In this document: piece after piece, positions 1 through 12,071 of the stretch
How positions within the stretch are numbered: the first letter of the stretch is position 1
How the letters are laid out: every line of letters begins with the position of its first letter
NCBI RefSeq assembly: GCF_020379485.1
Contig: NC_063450.1
Location: forward strand, 46,590,681-46,654,680
Source of the DNA: Brassica napus
Lineage: Eukaryota; Streptophyta; Magnoliopsida; Brassicales; Brassicaceae
DNA length: 64,000 nt
Reading direction: 5' to 3'
Position numbers and translations under genes: made by a program
The notes under the pieces: model-generated
Told to the model about the DNA's origin: nothing
Seen by the model: the letters and a program-made list of their open reading frames with translations, nothing else
Database searches by the model: none

Positions 1-265
1 AGTAACAGCAGACTCGATAAGATTAGCAAATCCAAGAGGTAGCTTTATCCAAATCCCCTTCTTCCCCTACCAAATTTCAAACAAAAAAAAAACTCATTTT
101 CGCATAGTCAAAGAGAGAAAGTGGTGGTGGTGGTGGGAGTACCTGTTCTCTCCAATGGGAAAGGGAAGCCCTGAGCCTATGGGTGAAAACTTCAGCATCC
201 ATTGGCTCATCCATGGTCACGGTAACTCCATCGTAATTGTCAGTCTCCCCGTTAAGTATATCCAT
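1..265 (-). CDS. NUDT7: NUDT7-like Nudix hydrolase, 5' end (partial)
   Basis: Minus-strand gene running off the left edge. Exon 1 is 265-143 (ATG at 265-263, 41 codons). The donor GT follows CAG at 143, and exon 2 starts at 66 after an AG acceptor and continues past position 1. The peptide contains GETDNYDGVTVTM, then RASLSHWRE, and exon 2 continues with GKKGIWIKLPLGFANLIE. I recognise this as the N-terminal region of the Arabidopsis NUDT7 subgroup (ADP-ribose/NADH pyrophosphatases that restrain defence signalling; family knowledge). The Nudix box itself lies outside the window, so catalytic competence cannot be judged. The start codon is the first Met of the conserved block; the protein starts a few residues later than I recall for the Arabidopsis protein. 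A short (TC)n run lies just upstream. Confidence 0.85.
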
Positions 266-480
266 CTCTCTCTCTCTCTCTGTCTTGTGTGGTGGTTATT
301 ATGCCGGAGAACACTTGTTCAAGCCAATCTAAAACCCGGACGCGACGATCTTCTTAATCAAAATCGAACTGTGTCTCGAGAAGAGGATTGACTTTGCTTT
401 GATTAGTCATTTTGTTTTTCTCTATTTGTAATTGAAAAATAAGGAAATTGTAAACGAATGTTCTGTTGATTAAACTAGTA
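266..480 (-). promoter_or_regulatory. NUDT7-like 5' leader/upstream region with (TC)n run
   Basis: Region upstream of the NUDT7-like ATG. A TC dinucleotide run at about 265-284 reads as GA on the coding strand, a common plant 5' leader feature. The stretch 286-480 recurs with small changes at 3186-3395 and, in pieces, at 19505-19560 and 20176-20230, so it is the left part of a duplicated unit. I see no certain TATA box. Confidence 0.5.
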
Positions 481-3065
481 ATATATAATGGAATGAGGAT
501 TGTTTCTTCTCTCTTCTTATCTACCTTGCTTCCACGAAGAGACGAAGACCTTTCCTAAAGGTTACAACCACCATTTTTTCAATTTCTCATCATTAATTGT
601 TAAGACCTTTTCCTAAAGGATTTTTCCTGCTGGATTTTCAACTCATTGGCTTCACCTCTGACCAGTAATGGATTCCAATTTCAAAAGCCGGTTTACTCGG
701 TTCTTATTGCTGAAGGATTAGCGGTTAGAGAAGCTCTTTTTTACGTCCAATACTTTCGGCATCTCTGAAATTTAGTTTCAATCAGACTCGCAAGCTCATC
801 ATAGCCATAAATTTGATAATCAAACTGATGAGTCTTTATGGAATTTTGTCGGATATCGAATCATTATCATCTATTTTTGATTTTTGCATTTTTACTTTCA
901 TTTCCAGAAAACATAATAAACATGCTGATAGCTTAGCCAAAACCTGTGTGTATAACTGTGTTTCCACTGCAGCCTAAAATCTTTTATCTTTAATGAATTA
1001 TCAATTGTTAAAAAAAAATGACATGACCGTGAATAAAAAGTTTAAAGGTAAATTAATGTACCAAACCAACCCAAAGCCACTGATAACAAACAAAAAAATT
1101 ATTTCTTATTAAACAATAATAAAATAAGAGACAAGTTTTTTGGTCTGTTTAGAAAGAGATTGGTAAGAAGGATGATTTTGGATTAAACCGGACATGTCTG
1201 ATTCAACCGGAAATCCTCTCTAGTCTCTACTCCAAGTTTGACATGACCGGTCAAAGGATCCAATACACATTTCACCGGAAAACTCGCTCCCTCGCCGATA
1301 CCGATGCTTTTAGAGTATAATCGAGTAGATTAAAAAATTTATGTTATGTCAAAATGGGGATCCTACCAGAAGGCAAGCCACCCAAACCATCGATTATGAC
1401 ATCCGATCAAAAAGACATATTTTAGTTTTATTTCTTATTAGTGTTTATAGAAAAAAAGATTGATAAGATTAAATTAATACTTATTGCACATTCGTATTTA
1501 TGATAATTTGAAGGCATAATATTTAAATTTAAAACTGCTTTAAAAATGATGCATTCAAGTATAATTGGATAATTTGTTTATGGAAATACAAATTTTACAA
1601 GAATCAATACCAAAAAGGTTAGAAGTCCTATTAAAATACCCTTTTTAAAAAAAATGGAGGATGATTTTCTAACATACATAAATTGCTTATGTAAAAAAAT
1701 AATTTTGAAGTTAAAACTGATAAATAGTTATTTGTGGTATAACATATCATACAAAATATCATCTAGATTGATTTTGTTATCAATTAAGACTTTTGTGACT
1801 AAAGATTTGATTACATTAGTTTAAGGAATGGTTTTGTAAGAAAAAAAAATGCAAAAACCTATATTTTAGTGATATAAATTTACTGTCTTTATAAACAGTT
1901 GATGTAATTTAGTTTTTTTTATTAAATTTTATTTACTTTTATATTAATATTTACAATATATCAAAGATAATAGGTTTAAAATTAGATTAAAGCATTATAA
2001 ACCGTTAGGCCGACACTAGGACCAATCTGCATCTTCTTCAAAAGAACTGAAGTTTGTGGTTTTGGAAACCTTTCTTCATTTTCTTCCTTTCATTTTTACG
2101 CATTTGTTTAGATAACATATGTTCTGGTTTTCCAAAAAAAAACCTATGTTCTGGATGCAACGGCCTGTCTTGATACTGGTCAAGAGAAATCGATGAAGAA
2201 ATTGTGTGAAAAATTGAACTTAAACCGGGTTTGATCTTATTTATCAGATGAAATTATTGAAATAAACCGGATTTAACCAAAAAATATTATACTCCTTTAA
2301 TGATTCGGACCGGTCGATGTTTGTTGAGTTACTGCATCATAATGGTGGGGTATTCAATTTATAAGTTCTAGTGAATTTGAAAGAATTAAAGTTTCAATTA
2401 AATTCTTGTGTTATTTAATTATGCATTCCATTAAATTTTGTTAAAAAAAACTGTGTTGTTGGAATTTTTTCTTGTGTTATTGGATTATGTATATTTAAAA
2501 TCATTATACTAAGATACTTTAAATTCTAGAGTTATTCAGTTCACTATTTTTCTATTTTTATTAAATATTTATGTCAAAGTTATTGATTATTATAATACAA
2601 TAGATTTGGAAATGTAATGTTCGTAATGAATTTTAAAATATGTTATCATTTTGACGAATGACAAAATTATATCATTTGTTGTAATTCATAATCCATGGAG
2701 AAGCAAACTTTTTTATATTCTGATATAGTCTTATCTCTATATCTTTAAATAGTGATATAAAATAATTTCTTTTAATTATTTTTGTTAGTGGATTTTTTAT
2801 TCCATTTTTAAATGAATTTCTTTATCTATAAGGTATGAAACTAATTATGTTTAATTTTTTTTAATCAAAATTGTGTTCTTTTTTGTGCAGTTTTAGTTCA
2901 TGAAATCTAAAAGAATTGGTTTTTATCAAATTTATTTTTATTCCTGTAAAATATAAAATGAAATAATTAGACAAATACATTAAAATTCTCATCAAATCAT
3001 TTAAAATACTTTAAAATCTATTATGTATGTCTTCAGTTGAATTTTTCAAAATCAATTAAATATCT
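480..3065 (+). repeat. Duplicated receptor-kinase promoter, copy A
   Basis: Non-coding AT-rich DNA that is clearly similar, segment by segment, to 9357-11690, to parts of 16970-19500, and to the region just upstream of the intact receptor kinase at 51070-51500. Shared landmarks include GATTTTGGATTAAACCGGAC, CATGACCGGTCAA, AAAATGGGGATCC, GTTCTGGTTTT and TGATTCGGACCGGT. No kinase coding sequence follows. At about 3065 the similarity ends and, after about 120 bp of unidentified sequence, the NUDT7 upstream segment begins again. This is therefore an orphan promoter copy left by tandem duplication. Confidence 0.75.
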
Positions 3066-3185
3066 GAATCAATACCCGCTCATAAATATTTGATTAAAGA
3101 AACCTGGAGAGAGAGAAGCAGAGTTTGAGAAGCTAGGAACATAGAATGTGCTGAAAGAGTTTTTAACTTACAAAACGCCTGGACC

Positions 3186-3395
3186 GCTTGTGTGGTGGTT
3201 ATTAATGCCGAGGACACTGGTTCAAGCAATCTAAAACCCGGATGAGACGGTCTTCTTAACCAGAATCGAACTGTGTCGGGAGGAGAAGGGGATGATGATA
3301 GACTTTGCTTTGATTCGTCATTTTGTTTTTCTCTATTTGTAATTAAAAAATTGAAGAAATTGTAAATGAACGTTCTCTTGATTAAACTAGTAATA
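3186..3395. repeat. Second copy of the NUDT7 upstream segment
   Basis: Near-copy of 286-480: shared blocks are TGTGGTGGTTATTA, CAATCTAAAACCCGGA, TCGAACTGTGTC, GACTTTGCTTTGATT and TTGATTAAACTAGTAATA. It ends exactly where the Helitron at 3396 begins, and the copy resumes after the Helitron at 9357. Confidence 0.8.
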
Positions 3396-3724
3396 TCTAA
3401 CCTATATTAAAAGGGATATATGAAGGCTTCTAAGATGTGCCACGTCGGATTAAAAATTCATCCAATCAAAATGTTATATTTTGACATGTCACGCAGCTGT
3501 GTCCATCTGACTCTTCATTCTTCTTTACCATCTCCGTTCTCTAGCAATCACCGTTACTGTGAAACCCTCCTCATCAATCAAAGTTGCTATTTAATCTCTT
3601 CTTCACGGTTTTGTTCCATCTCCCGTAGATTCTCCTACGATATAAGCCGCTTCATCTAAACCCTGGATCAAGCCCAAATCGAAAACTATCACTAACGAAG
3701 CTACAATTACGACCACAAAATCCA

Positions 3725-3850
3725 CCGGTAAGTCTCCTGCCTCCGAAGTTTCGGTCGGACCAAAATCCATTTCTGGGAGGCCAAAAACATTGCAAAAGGT
3801 GGGACCTTTATTGGCTTAGAGCTGCTAGGATCAAGCTGGAGGTCGCTGCG
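3725..3850 (+). pseudogene. DUF223 / RPA OB-fold remnant
   Basis: One frame reads KIHFWEAKNIAKGGTFIGLELL. This resembles the start of the plant DUF223/RPA70-like OB fold (pattern: aromatic, WEARN, KGGE, hydrophobic LLLLD). Compare the better-preserved copy in the second Helitron at 20861, which has RFGEARNVRKGGELMSIDILF. Only about 35 codons are recognisable before the frame is lost. RPA-like genes are frequent Helitron passengers. Confidence 0.5.
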
Positions 3851-4402
3851 TAGGGTACCAGCCTAATCAGCACGTAGTACCTTTGTTAGTTTAGAATCTC
3901 AAAACACTATATTGGTTTGTGGGTTTCAGAAAAACTGAGAACTGTTCTTTATATTTGTATCCAGGAGATCGATTTTGAGTTTGAGACTGAATAAAAGAAC
4001 TATCTTACCAGACAAGGAAATAATTAAGAGGTATATACACAACATCTTAATGAATGTAGCTTTTTGCTAGGAAGCGTATAAGTTCAATATTTTTCTTCCT
4101 ATTCTGCAGCCATTGAAAGATGAAACTAAAAGACTTAGCTTTCTTCAAGAAAAAAAAATGTATATGGCAAATCTTTAAAAGCTCCTGCTAAAAACGAAAA
4201 GGTAATTTTGCTCCTTTGCACATGTAATAATTTCAGATACCTTGGCAACGCTGATGCTAGGGTAGGATTGTGTATTCTTTAGTCTTTTTTGCTCCTTCAC
4301 CTGTAATAATTTCAGTTACCTTGGCAACGCAAGACGACCTAATGAATTTATGTTGAACCTGTGAACTATATTTCCTACTTATTATTTCTTTGATTTTAAC
4401 AG

Positions 4403-5883
4403 AGAGACAATGTCAGGAACCAAAGGGAGCATCTGGTTTGTTTACTTGCTGATAATCATATAAGGTTGACTCCCAGGCCAGAGTTTCTGAATAAGGTACC
4501 TTCGATACTTCCCGCCACTCACCTAGACCCACTGACACTACTGATGAGTAAAACACCACAGCATTATCTCAATATTCCATCAATAAAAAGATACATATTT
4601 ATCTGTTAACACTTTTAAGCAATGGAGTTTTGTGTTAATTAATGTATCGATGCAGCTCGACGATAGAGCCGTTGATGCCGTCAAGACAAAGTTCTTTAAG
4701 AACTACAAGAACTGGTGCAAATTTTTAGGACGTAAACATAGTTTAAGGTACCAGGCAACATTTTATTTTCACAAATGGCTTGAATGAGACACTTTTTGAA
4801 TGATGTTTATACTCTTAATAAAAATTCACTCATTTAATTTATGCGAAGGCTTTCTCAAGGTGCTGAAGATATACAACAGCAGAAGATACTGTATATGGGT
4901 TTTTAAATCCTTTTTAGCTGATATGATTAGTCAAACACAAGAATTCATCAATATTTACCTGCTTTTTATGCTCAGATGGCTTATGAACTCCATGGTCTCC
5001 TGGCTGGAAATGTCAGCATCGTTACTGGAAAAAATATCAAGCCTTCTTACGGTGGAGATGATGAGACCTTTCTGCTGAAAAGGTAAATGTTTAAATGATA
5101 GGTTTATGACATCTTAATAATCTTGACCTTCTATACTCCATAGTTCTCTTTTCCATGAAATGGGAAGCAAGTAAGAATGCCACTGGCAAGGCCGCTCACT
5201 CAGATTGGTCCAACTATGATGAACTGTATGAATATTTTTGGTACGTTAAAAATCAAAGTCTGTAAATTGAATATTTACTTGGTTGGGAAATCTTAATTTT
5301 TTTTTTGTGACATTTGCACATCACTGTTATATAGGTCTCCAGATTGCTTCTATCTCGGCTGGCCAATGCGTGATGATGGAGATCTCTCTCCAGTATCTTC
5401 ATTACAGCAGCTTTTCTACGCTTCCTCCAGAGTACGTCACCCTCAATGTTGCGACAAAACTTTCCCTGTTTGGAGTTCCTCTGTTTCATCATTTTGTTAC
5501 TTATCTAGGAAATAACGATTACATTGTTTCTTCCTTCTATTCTAGGTATCTTGGATATTATCTTAAACTTCCCGGGTTTCCACAGATGGAAATTTACTGA
5601 AATTTTGAGAAATATTCTCAAGATCGCTGTAAGTCTCGCTTGGTGTGTAGTCTTACCACTTTGCGATGCCCAGTCCAATTCTTCTGCTCCTGGGATGCTG
5701 AAGCAATGGATATCATTCCTTCCACGAGACGTTAAAGGGGTTCCCCCGCTCCATATCTTGGCTGTCGCTCTTTGCTTGCTCCCAAATGTGCTGACGGCTA
5801 TCATGTTCATTTTCCCTATGCTTCGACGCTGGATTGAGAATTCAGACTGGCATATAATTAGATTGCATGTGTGGTGGTCACAG
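4403..5883 (+). pseudogene. Callose synthase (GSL/CALS) fragment captured by Helitron
   Basis: Exon-like blocks with splice signals still visible. About 4403-4495: RDNVRNQREHLVCLLADNHI. About 4656-4747: LDDRAVDAVKTKFFKNYKNW, then CKFLGRKHSL. About 4976-5082: MAYELHGLLAGNVSIVTGKN, then a YGGDDETFLLK-like stretch. About 5143-5240: AAHSDWSNYDELYEYFW. About 5335-5433: SPDCFYLGWPMRDDGDL. About 5546-5883: a long exon ending with RRWIENSDWHIIRLHVWWSQ. These are N-terminal cytosolic (FKS1-type) and first membrane-domain parts of a plant beta-1,3-glucan synthase (family knowledge). The catalytic region is absent. Kept introns mean capture was at DNA level. Sequence between the SPDCF exon and the last exon is missing relative to the family, and no start is present, so this is not a functional gene. 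Confidence 0.85.
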
Positions 5884-6439
5884 GTATGATGCTGGATTTA
5901 TAATTCCTTTCTTTTCATCCTGGATGAAAATTATGATTCTGTTTAGTCAGCAAATCCCTTTAGGCATGCTAGAAGAGCTCTGAACTCTGTTATGTCTTAT
6001 GTTTTATATATTGCAGTGCTAATGGCATAAATTATTTGAGTATTTTCTATATATTTAAATTGCATTGTATGATTGTATCTAGAGACTATCTCTTGGCTCA
6101 GTTTAGCAGCTCAAATATGACTGAACCACCACAAACCTCACCGGCTATTCTTTTTTATGTTTGCAACAAGAGACAAGATTATATATATAAAAGCTCATGT
6201 GTCCATGGTTCTTAGTGTCTTTGTCTTTTTTAGTTTCTTTTTTTACTAGGAAACTTCTGATATTTGTATGTATTTGATTCATTCTTCTTAGTGTCATTGT
6301 CTTTTTTAGTTTTTTTTTTTTACTAGAGTGTTGTTTTTTGTCTGTCTAAAGACATACTCTCTGGGTTATCTCATAAAACGAAGAGGTGTAATAAATTGCT
6401 CCTTATCAACTGGACACGCACTGAAAATACTAAAGATTA

Positions 6440-7264
6440 CCCATATTGGGATCTAAACTATCTTTTTCATCCCCGGATGCTGAAGATTACAACGTAGGCC
6501 AAATTGGCCAACAAGTCCACGGTGGTGCACCAGGTATGTCCATTCCTTACCTTACTTTACTTTCTCTACCAGTTATGTTTTGGTATTTACGGTTTATTGG
6601 ATTCGTGTCGGCAACACGAGGAAAATCTCATCACATTCATGATCCGATGAAAGAGGTTAGGAGGAGATAGTTCCTCCAGGCACAAAGGATTTTCATGTCA
6701 TGGCTACTTCCCACACTAAAGTCTGAGCCAACCAAAGCAGTGGAACCAGTACGAGGCCCCAATACCTCTCACGGACACGAAGCTCTGCCTCATCATGCAG
6801 GACCCTTAGGTGTGTCGGAAAAATAAGAAAAAGAGGCGTAGGAAAACGTATAACACACCCGTGTCTTTACTCTCTCTGACATGAGATGTCACTAGAACAT
6901 TTGTTCCTGGTGACAACTTAGAGTCAACATCGAGAGAGACAGAGGATTGGAGGAAATGACGGCTGCTCGGGTCTTGGTGGGATCTCGAATTATAGTCCAA
7001 AGTCACTTTTCCCACCGGAAAAAGTAATAGCTTTGCACCCACGTTTTAGGGTTTTAAATTAGCGTTTCAGTTCTCTGATCCATGTTGTTTCCGTATCTCA
7101 GCTGGTGGAGAAATTGGAGCAGCACAGCTCTTGCGAGGAGGAAAGGAACATGTGATGATGTTCAACTAGGCTCCTGGAAGAGAGAGGGGATACAGTCAAG
7201 AAGAATGAAGTGAGTGTTTTTTTAGGTGAGTGACTTTTGTTTTCAAGATAAAAATGTTTTATGG
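6440..7264 (+). other. Unassigned exon-like DNA inside Helitron 1
   Basis: Higher-GC stretches, for example a frame reading DAEDYNVGQIGQQVHGGAPG near 6477-6536 and another reading TSHGHEALPHHAGPL near 6762, with splice-like borders. The composition is gene-like rather than AT-rich spacer. I do not recognise the source gene and cannot say whether it belongs with the TPR fragment that follows. A roughly 40-bp imperfect direct repeat lies just upstream at about 6211 and 6288. Confidence 0.3.
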
Positions 7265-7700
7265 ATTTGACCCCACAGATCATACCTTCTTCTGAAACGG
7301 AAGCCTCTGCTGGTTGCGGTTAGGGCAAGCTGAACATGCCTTATATGATGCTAACGTCTGCAGAGAACTAAAACCTGATTGGTCTAAAAGATGTTGTTTC
7401 CGTGAAGGTGTTGCTCTTTGTTTCCTACAGGTAAAAATCATCTCACTTCTATTACAAAAAGCAGTTGACTTTGAACGCTGAAACATTATAATTCACTGAG
7501 TTATCAATGATTCTACAGAGATATGTTGAGGCAGCCAATGCCTTTTTACGAAGGAGTAAAGCAAAGAGATCAGTGATGAGTTCAGGTTTGTTTGAAACCC
7601 TCATTATGTTTTGGTTTTTTTTTTTCCTATCGTTTTTCAAGATACTGTCTTTTCTTTCTTCTACAGAGAAGTTGTAGATGCTCAAAAGAAAGTTTCCCGG
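7265..7700 (+). pseudogene. TPR (ankyrin/TPR-type) gene fragment captured by Helitron
   Basis: At about 7279-7430 a frame reads LCWLRLGQAEHALYDANVCR, then ELKPDWSKRCCFREGVALCF, closing with LQ before a GTAAAA donor. At about 7519-7585 it continues RYVEAANAFLRR, and near 7665 EVVDAQKKVSR. The order W-LG-A--DA-ACREL-P-W-K-CFREG-AL--L is that of a TPR repeat pair in plant ankyrin/TPR proteins (family inference). Only two repeats remain, with no start codon. It is on the same strand as the Helitron and the callose-synthase piece. Confidence 0.6.
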
Positions 7701-7719
7701 TAAGGGAAAGATTAAGGCC

Positions 7720-9300
7720 AAACCATAAGATCTTCTAGAGAAGGCTCTTTTTAGTATATGTATGAAGTTTTGATATTGCTTCTTACCTTGGTCTCTCCCA
7801 TGACATTGTTGCCTATCTTTACTTACACGTACTAAAAACTTCAGGCATAAAATTTTGTTTGTGCTCTGATTTTGTCATTGTGTTTGGATTTACAATTTTG
7901 ATTTTTAAAAATTGTAAACAATGATTTTATTTGTTATACTTAACATTTTCTTTTTGCCACCAAAAATCTAATCTACTAAACCATTTTTATCTTTTGATAT
8001 CTAATCTATTACTCATATTTGAATAATCTATTGCAATAACTCTCAACGATAGTATGATATTATCTAGACATTTTTATAACATTACATACAGTCCCGTTGT
8101 TGCCGACTTTTCACAAAGATGATGTCCCGTTGTTCCCGACTTTTCTCAACGATGATGTGTAACCATTGTCAGCTATATTTCCCCATCCAATTAGGCAACA
8201 TGAAGAAAGGGGGAGACTTTATGCTGTAGACATGGTTTTGCTTGATCAGAAGGTTTATTTATCTCGAGACTAATATTATGTGTTTCTACAATAAGAGTCA
8301 GAGACAAGCAGAAGAGAAGCTCGAGAGATATGTAGTGCTGGTCCAAGTCATATTCCTAAATATAATCTTACAATATACTTAATGATGTAAAGATAACAAA
8401 CAATATAAAACTGAAATTAAACACCCACTTTACTCATAGAAAGAAGAGTAAAACAAAAATTAAAATCTATGTTTCCAAAAGTTTCCTTAAAATTTAAATG
8501 CTGTAATCTTAGGTGAATATATAAATTTACAAATTTTAAAGTTTAACAACAATTTCTGACTTATAAACCTATGTTAAGCGGGACAGTTTTTTTTTTTTAG
8601 GTCTGAGTCTGCAAGAAATTTAATTATAGGACTTATTTGTGAAATAACCAAAAAAAGAGAAAATTAGATTTTTAGAGAGCGAAGAGAGAGATAGGAAGAG
8701 AATGGAGGAGAGATGGTAGGATTTTAGTTAGATAGTGAATTATATTTTTTTTTGGTGTTATTAAACCCAATTTCCCTTAATTATATATACACTTAAGTTG
8801 GTTAACTTTATAAAAAAATTTCTATGAGTTTTTAGTAAGAGTTAATGTTGGCTTATATACTAATAGTTTTTGTTTACAAAATTTTAATTTTTTTAAACCT
8901 ATTAGATTTAGTAAATAACACTGAAATATTTTAATGTAATCAAACCTAAAATATTATGAGCAAATATTGCATCATGGACAAAAATGAGCCTTGATCAATA
9001 ACAAAATCATGAATAGTCTGCTAAATTTTTACATTTCTCAAACATTTATCACAAACACAACCTTAAAAGTCTTTTTCCTCTTCTCTACTCTCACTCGAAT
9101 ACAAATAACTAAAGCAAATTACAAACTGATAAAACTATTCACTTTTACAAAACGAAATTGGAGGCGAAACAAAATACTTAGCGAATCTCTCAAATGGTTC
9201 CTAACTTTAACAAAGAACCCAGACATGTGAACATAGCCTTGGATGTTATAACTTTTGCATGATCTCAAGACAGAGGAAAAATAATTGTTTACCTAGAACA
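7720..9300. other. Helitron 1 3' interior, AT-rich, no gene recognised
   Basis: AT-rich filler between the TPR fragment and the Helitron 3' hairpin. A near-duplicate pair of phrases (GTCCCGTTGTTGCCGAC and GTCCCGTTGTTCCCGAC) occurs at about 8092 and 8126. I see no supportable coding region. Confidence 0.5.
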
Positions 9301-9356
9301 TCCATGGAACACTATCATAGGCAAAAACCCGGGCGTAGCCCGGGAAAAAGCTCTAG

Positions 9357-12060
9357 TATAATGGAATTAGGACCGTTTCTCTCTTCTTATCTTCTATCTT
9401 GCTTCCACAAAGAGACAAAGACCTTTCCTAAATGTTACAACCACCATTTTTTCAATTTTTTTTAAGTATATAATTTCGTATGCAATTACATGTGTAGTTT
9501 CATTTCTGATCATTAATTGTTAAGACTTTTCCTAAAGGATGTTTCCTGCTGGATTTTCAACTCATTGGCTTCACCTCTGACCAGTAATGGATTCCAATCT
9601 CAAAATCCGGTTTAGAAAGAGATCGGTAAAGAAAATAAGAGACAAATTTTCTGGCCTGTTTAGAAAGAGATCGGTAAAGAAGGATGATTTTGTATTAAAC
9701 CGGACATGCATGACTCAACTGGAAATAGCTGCATGAAATCCTCTCTAGTCTCTACTCCTTGTTTGACATGACCGGTCAAAAGATCCAATACGCATTTCAC
9801 CGAGAAAACTCCCTCCGTCGCCGATAGCGGTACTTTTGGAGTATAATTGAGTAGATTGAAAACTTATGTTATGTCAAAATGGGGATCCTAACAGAAGGCA
9901 AGCCACCCAAACCATCGGTTTTGGCATCCGATGAAAGAGAAATATTTTAGTTTTATTTCTTCTTAGTGTTTATACGAAAAAAATTGATAAGATTAAATTA
10001 AAACTTGTTGGAAATTCATATTTATGATAATTTGAAGGCATAATATTGCATTCAAATATAATTGAATAATTTGTTCATGGAAATAAAAAAAATTACAAGA
10101 ATCAATACCAAAAAGGTTAGAAGTCCTATTAAAATACCCTTTTTTAAAAAAAAAATGGAGGATGATTTTCTAACATACATAAATTGCGTAGTATGTATTG
10201 TTGAATATTCTAATATGGATCACTACATGTAAAAAAATAATTTTGAAGTTAAAACTGATAAATAGTTATTTGTGGTATAACATATCAAACAAATTATTAT
10301 CTAGATTGATTTTGTTATCAATTAAGACTGTTATTATTGAAGATTTGATTACATTAGTTTAAGGAATGGTTTTGTAGAAAAAATGCAAAAAACTATATTT
10401 TAGTGCTTTAAATTTACTGTCTTTATAAACAGTTGATGTATTGTAGTTGCTTTATTAAATTTTATTTATTTTATATTAATATTTATAATAAATAAAATAT
10501 ATTAAAGAGCATAGTTTTAAAATTAGATTAGAGCATTATAAACAGTTAGACCGACACTACGACCAATATGCATCTTCTTCAAAGGAACTACAGTTTGGGG
10601 TTTTGGGAACTTTTCTTCATTTTATTCCTTTCAATTTTACGCATTTGGTTAGATAACATGTGTTCTGGTTTTACCAAAAAAACCTCTGTTCTCGATGCAA
10701 CTACCTGTTTTGATACTGGTCAAAAGAAATCGATGAAGAAAGGGTGTGAAAAATTGAACTTAAACCAGGATTGATCTTATTTATCAGATGCAATTATTAA
10801 AATAGACCGGACTTAACCAAACAAAAAAAAGTTCTTTAATGATTCGGACCGGTAGATGTTTGTTGAGTTACTACATCATAATGGTGGGGTATTCAATTTA
10901 GAAGTTTAACTTAATTTGAAAGAATTCAAGTTTCAATTAATTTGTTTAATTATGCATTTCATTAATTTGTCTAAAAAAACTGTGTTATTGGATTTTTTTC
11001 TTGTGTTATTGGATTATGTTTATTTAAAATCATTGTACTAATATACTTTAAATTCTAGTGTTATTCAATTCACTATTTTTTTTAGTTTTATGAAATGTTT
11101 ATGTTATTCACTTTTGGTGGATTTATGGAAACTATATTTGATATATATATATGTATATATATGTTAAATTTATTGATTATAATACAATATATTTGGAAAT
11201 GTAATGTTCATAATTAATTTTAAGATATATTATCATTCGGACGAATGACAAAATTATATCATTAGTTGTAAACTTGTAATTCATAATACAAAGGAGGAGC
11301 AAAATTTTTTATATTCCGACATAGTCTTATCTCTATATCTTTAAATAGTGATATAAGATAATTACTTTTAATTATTTTTTGTTAGTGGAGTTTTTATTCC
11401 ATAAAATGAATTTATTTATCTATATGGTATGAAAATAATTATGGTTTTATTATTTTTATCAGTAAAATTTGTGTTGTTTTTTTGTGCAGTTTTAGTTCGT
11501 GAAATTTAAAAGAATTAGTTTTTATCAAATTTATTTGTATTCTTTTAAAATCTAAAATTAAAGAATTAGACAAATACATTAAAATTCTCATCAAATCATT
11601 TAAAATACTTTAAATGTATTATTTATGTCTTCAGTTGATTTTTTCAAAATCAATTAATTTTTTGAATCCATACCACCTCATAAATATTCCATTTTCATCA
11701 CTTCAAGTTGAATTTGATCATGATTTATGCACATTATCTCTCAAAGTTTTCAACACTCTTCTCTTTTTCTCATTTTGAGCTTCTCTTGTATTCTATTTGC
11801 TTTCTCTCATTTATTTCCTTCTTAAATCTGAAAACTACAAATTTAAATATCTCACTTCCAGTTGAAATTGATCATGATTCGGACCGGTTTGTTGAGTTAA
11901 TACATCAAATTTAAATATCTCACTTCATCACTTGTTGAAATTGATCCTCATACTGTTTTCTTCACTTTGATACACTCTATTCTTCTCATAAGCTTCTCTT
12001 CTTTTCATCTTAAGCTTTTCTTACATTCTTTTTTTATCTCTCTTATTTTAATCCAAATCC
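9357..12060 (+). repeat. Duplicated receptor-kinase promoter, copy B
   Basis: Copy of the block at 480-3065, resuming directly after the Helitron. It starts TATAATGGAATTAGGACCG and keeps the landmarks of copy A, including CATGACCGGTCAA near 9767, ATGGGGATCC near 9882 and TGATTCGGACCGGTAG near 10841. It extends past the end of copy A into pyrimidine-rich DNA at 11940-12060 that resembles the 5' leader of the intact kinase at 51470-51600. It is thus the promoter/leader of the truncated kinase pseudogene at 14355. Confidence 0.75.
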
Positions 12061-12071
12061 AAAAACTCTAA

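Larger units (their letters stand above)
3396..9356 (+). mobile_element. Helitron 1, non-autonomous, with captured gene pieces
   Basis: The element starts with TCTAACCTATATTAAAAGGG at 3396, preceded by A. It ends with CTAG at 9353-9356, followed by T. A perfect 7-bp stem hairpin with a GTA loop (CCCGGGC/GCCCGGG, 9328-9344) lies 8 nt before the terminal CTAG. 5'-TC, a 3' hairpin, CTRR and insertion between A and T are the Helitron hallmarks. Joining the flanks gives CTAGTAATA plus TATAATGGAAT, which matches the unoccupied paralogous copy at about 467-492, so the boundaries are supported by an internal empty site. No Rep/helicase gene is seen. It carries a DUF223 remnant, callose-synthase exons, a TPR gene piece and unassigned exon-like DNA, all on the element's own strand. 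Confidence 0.93.
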
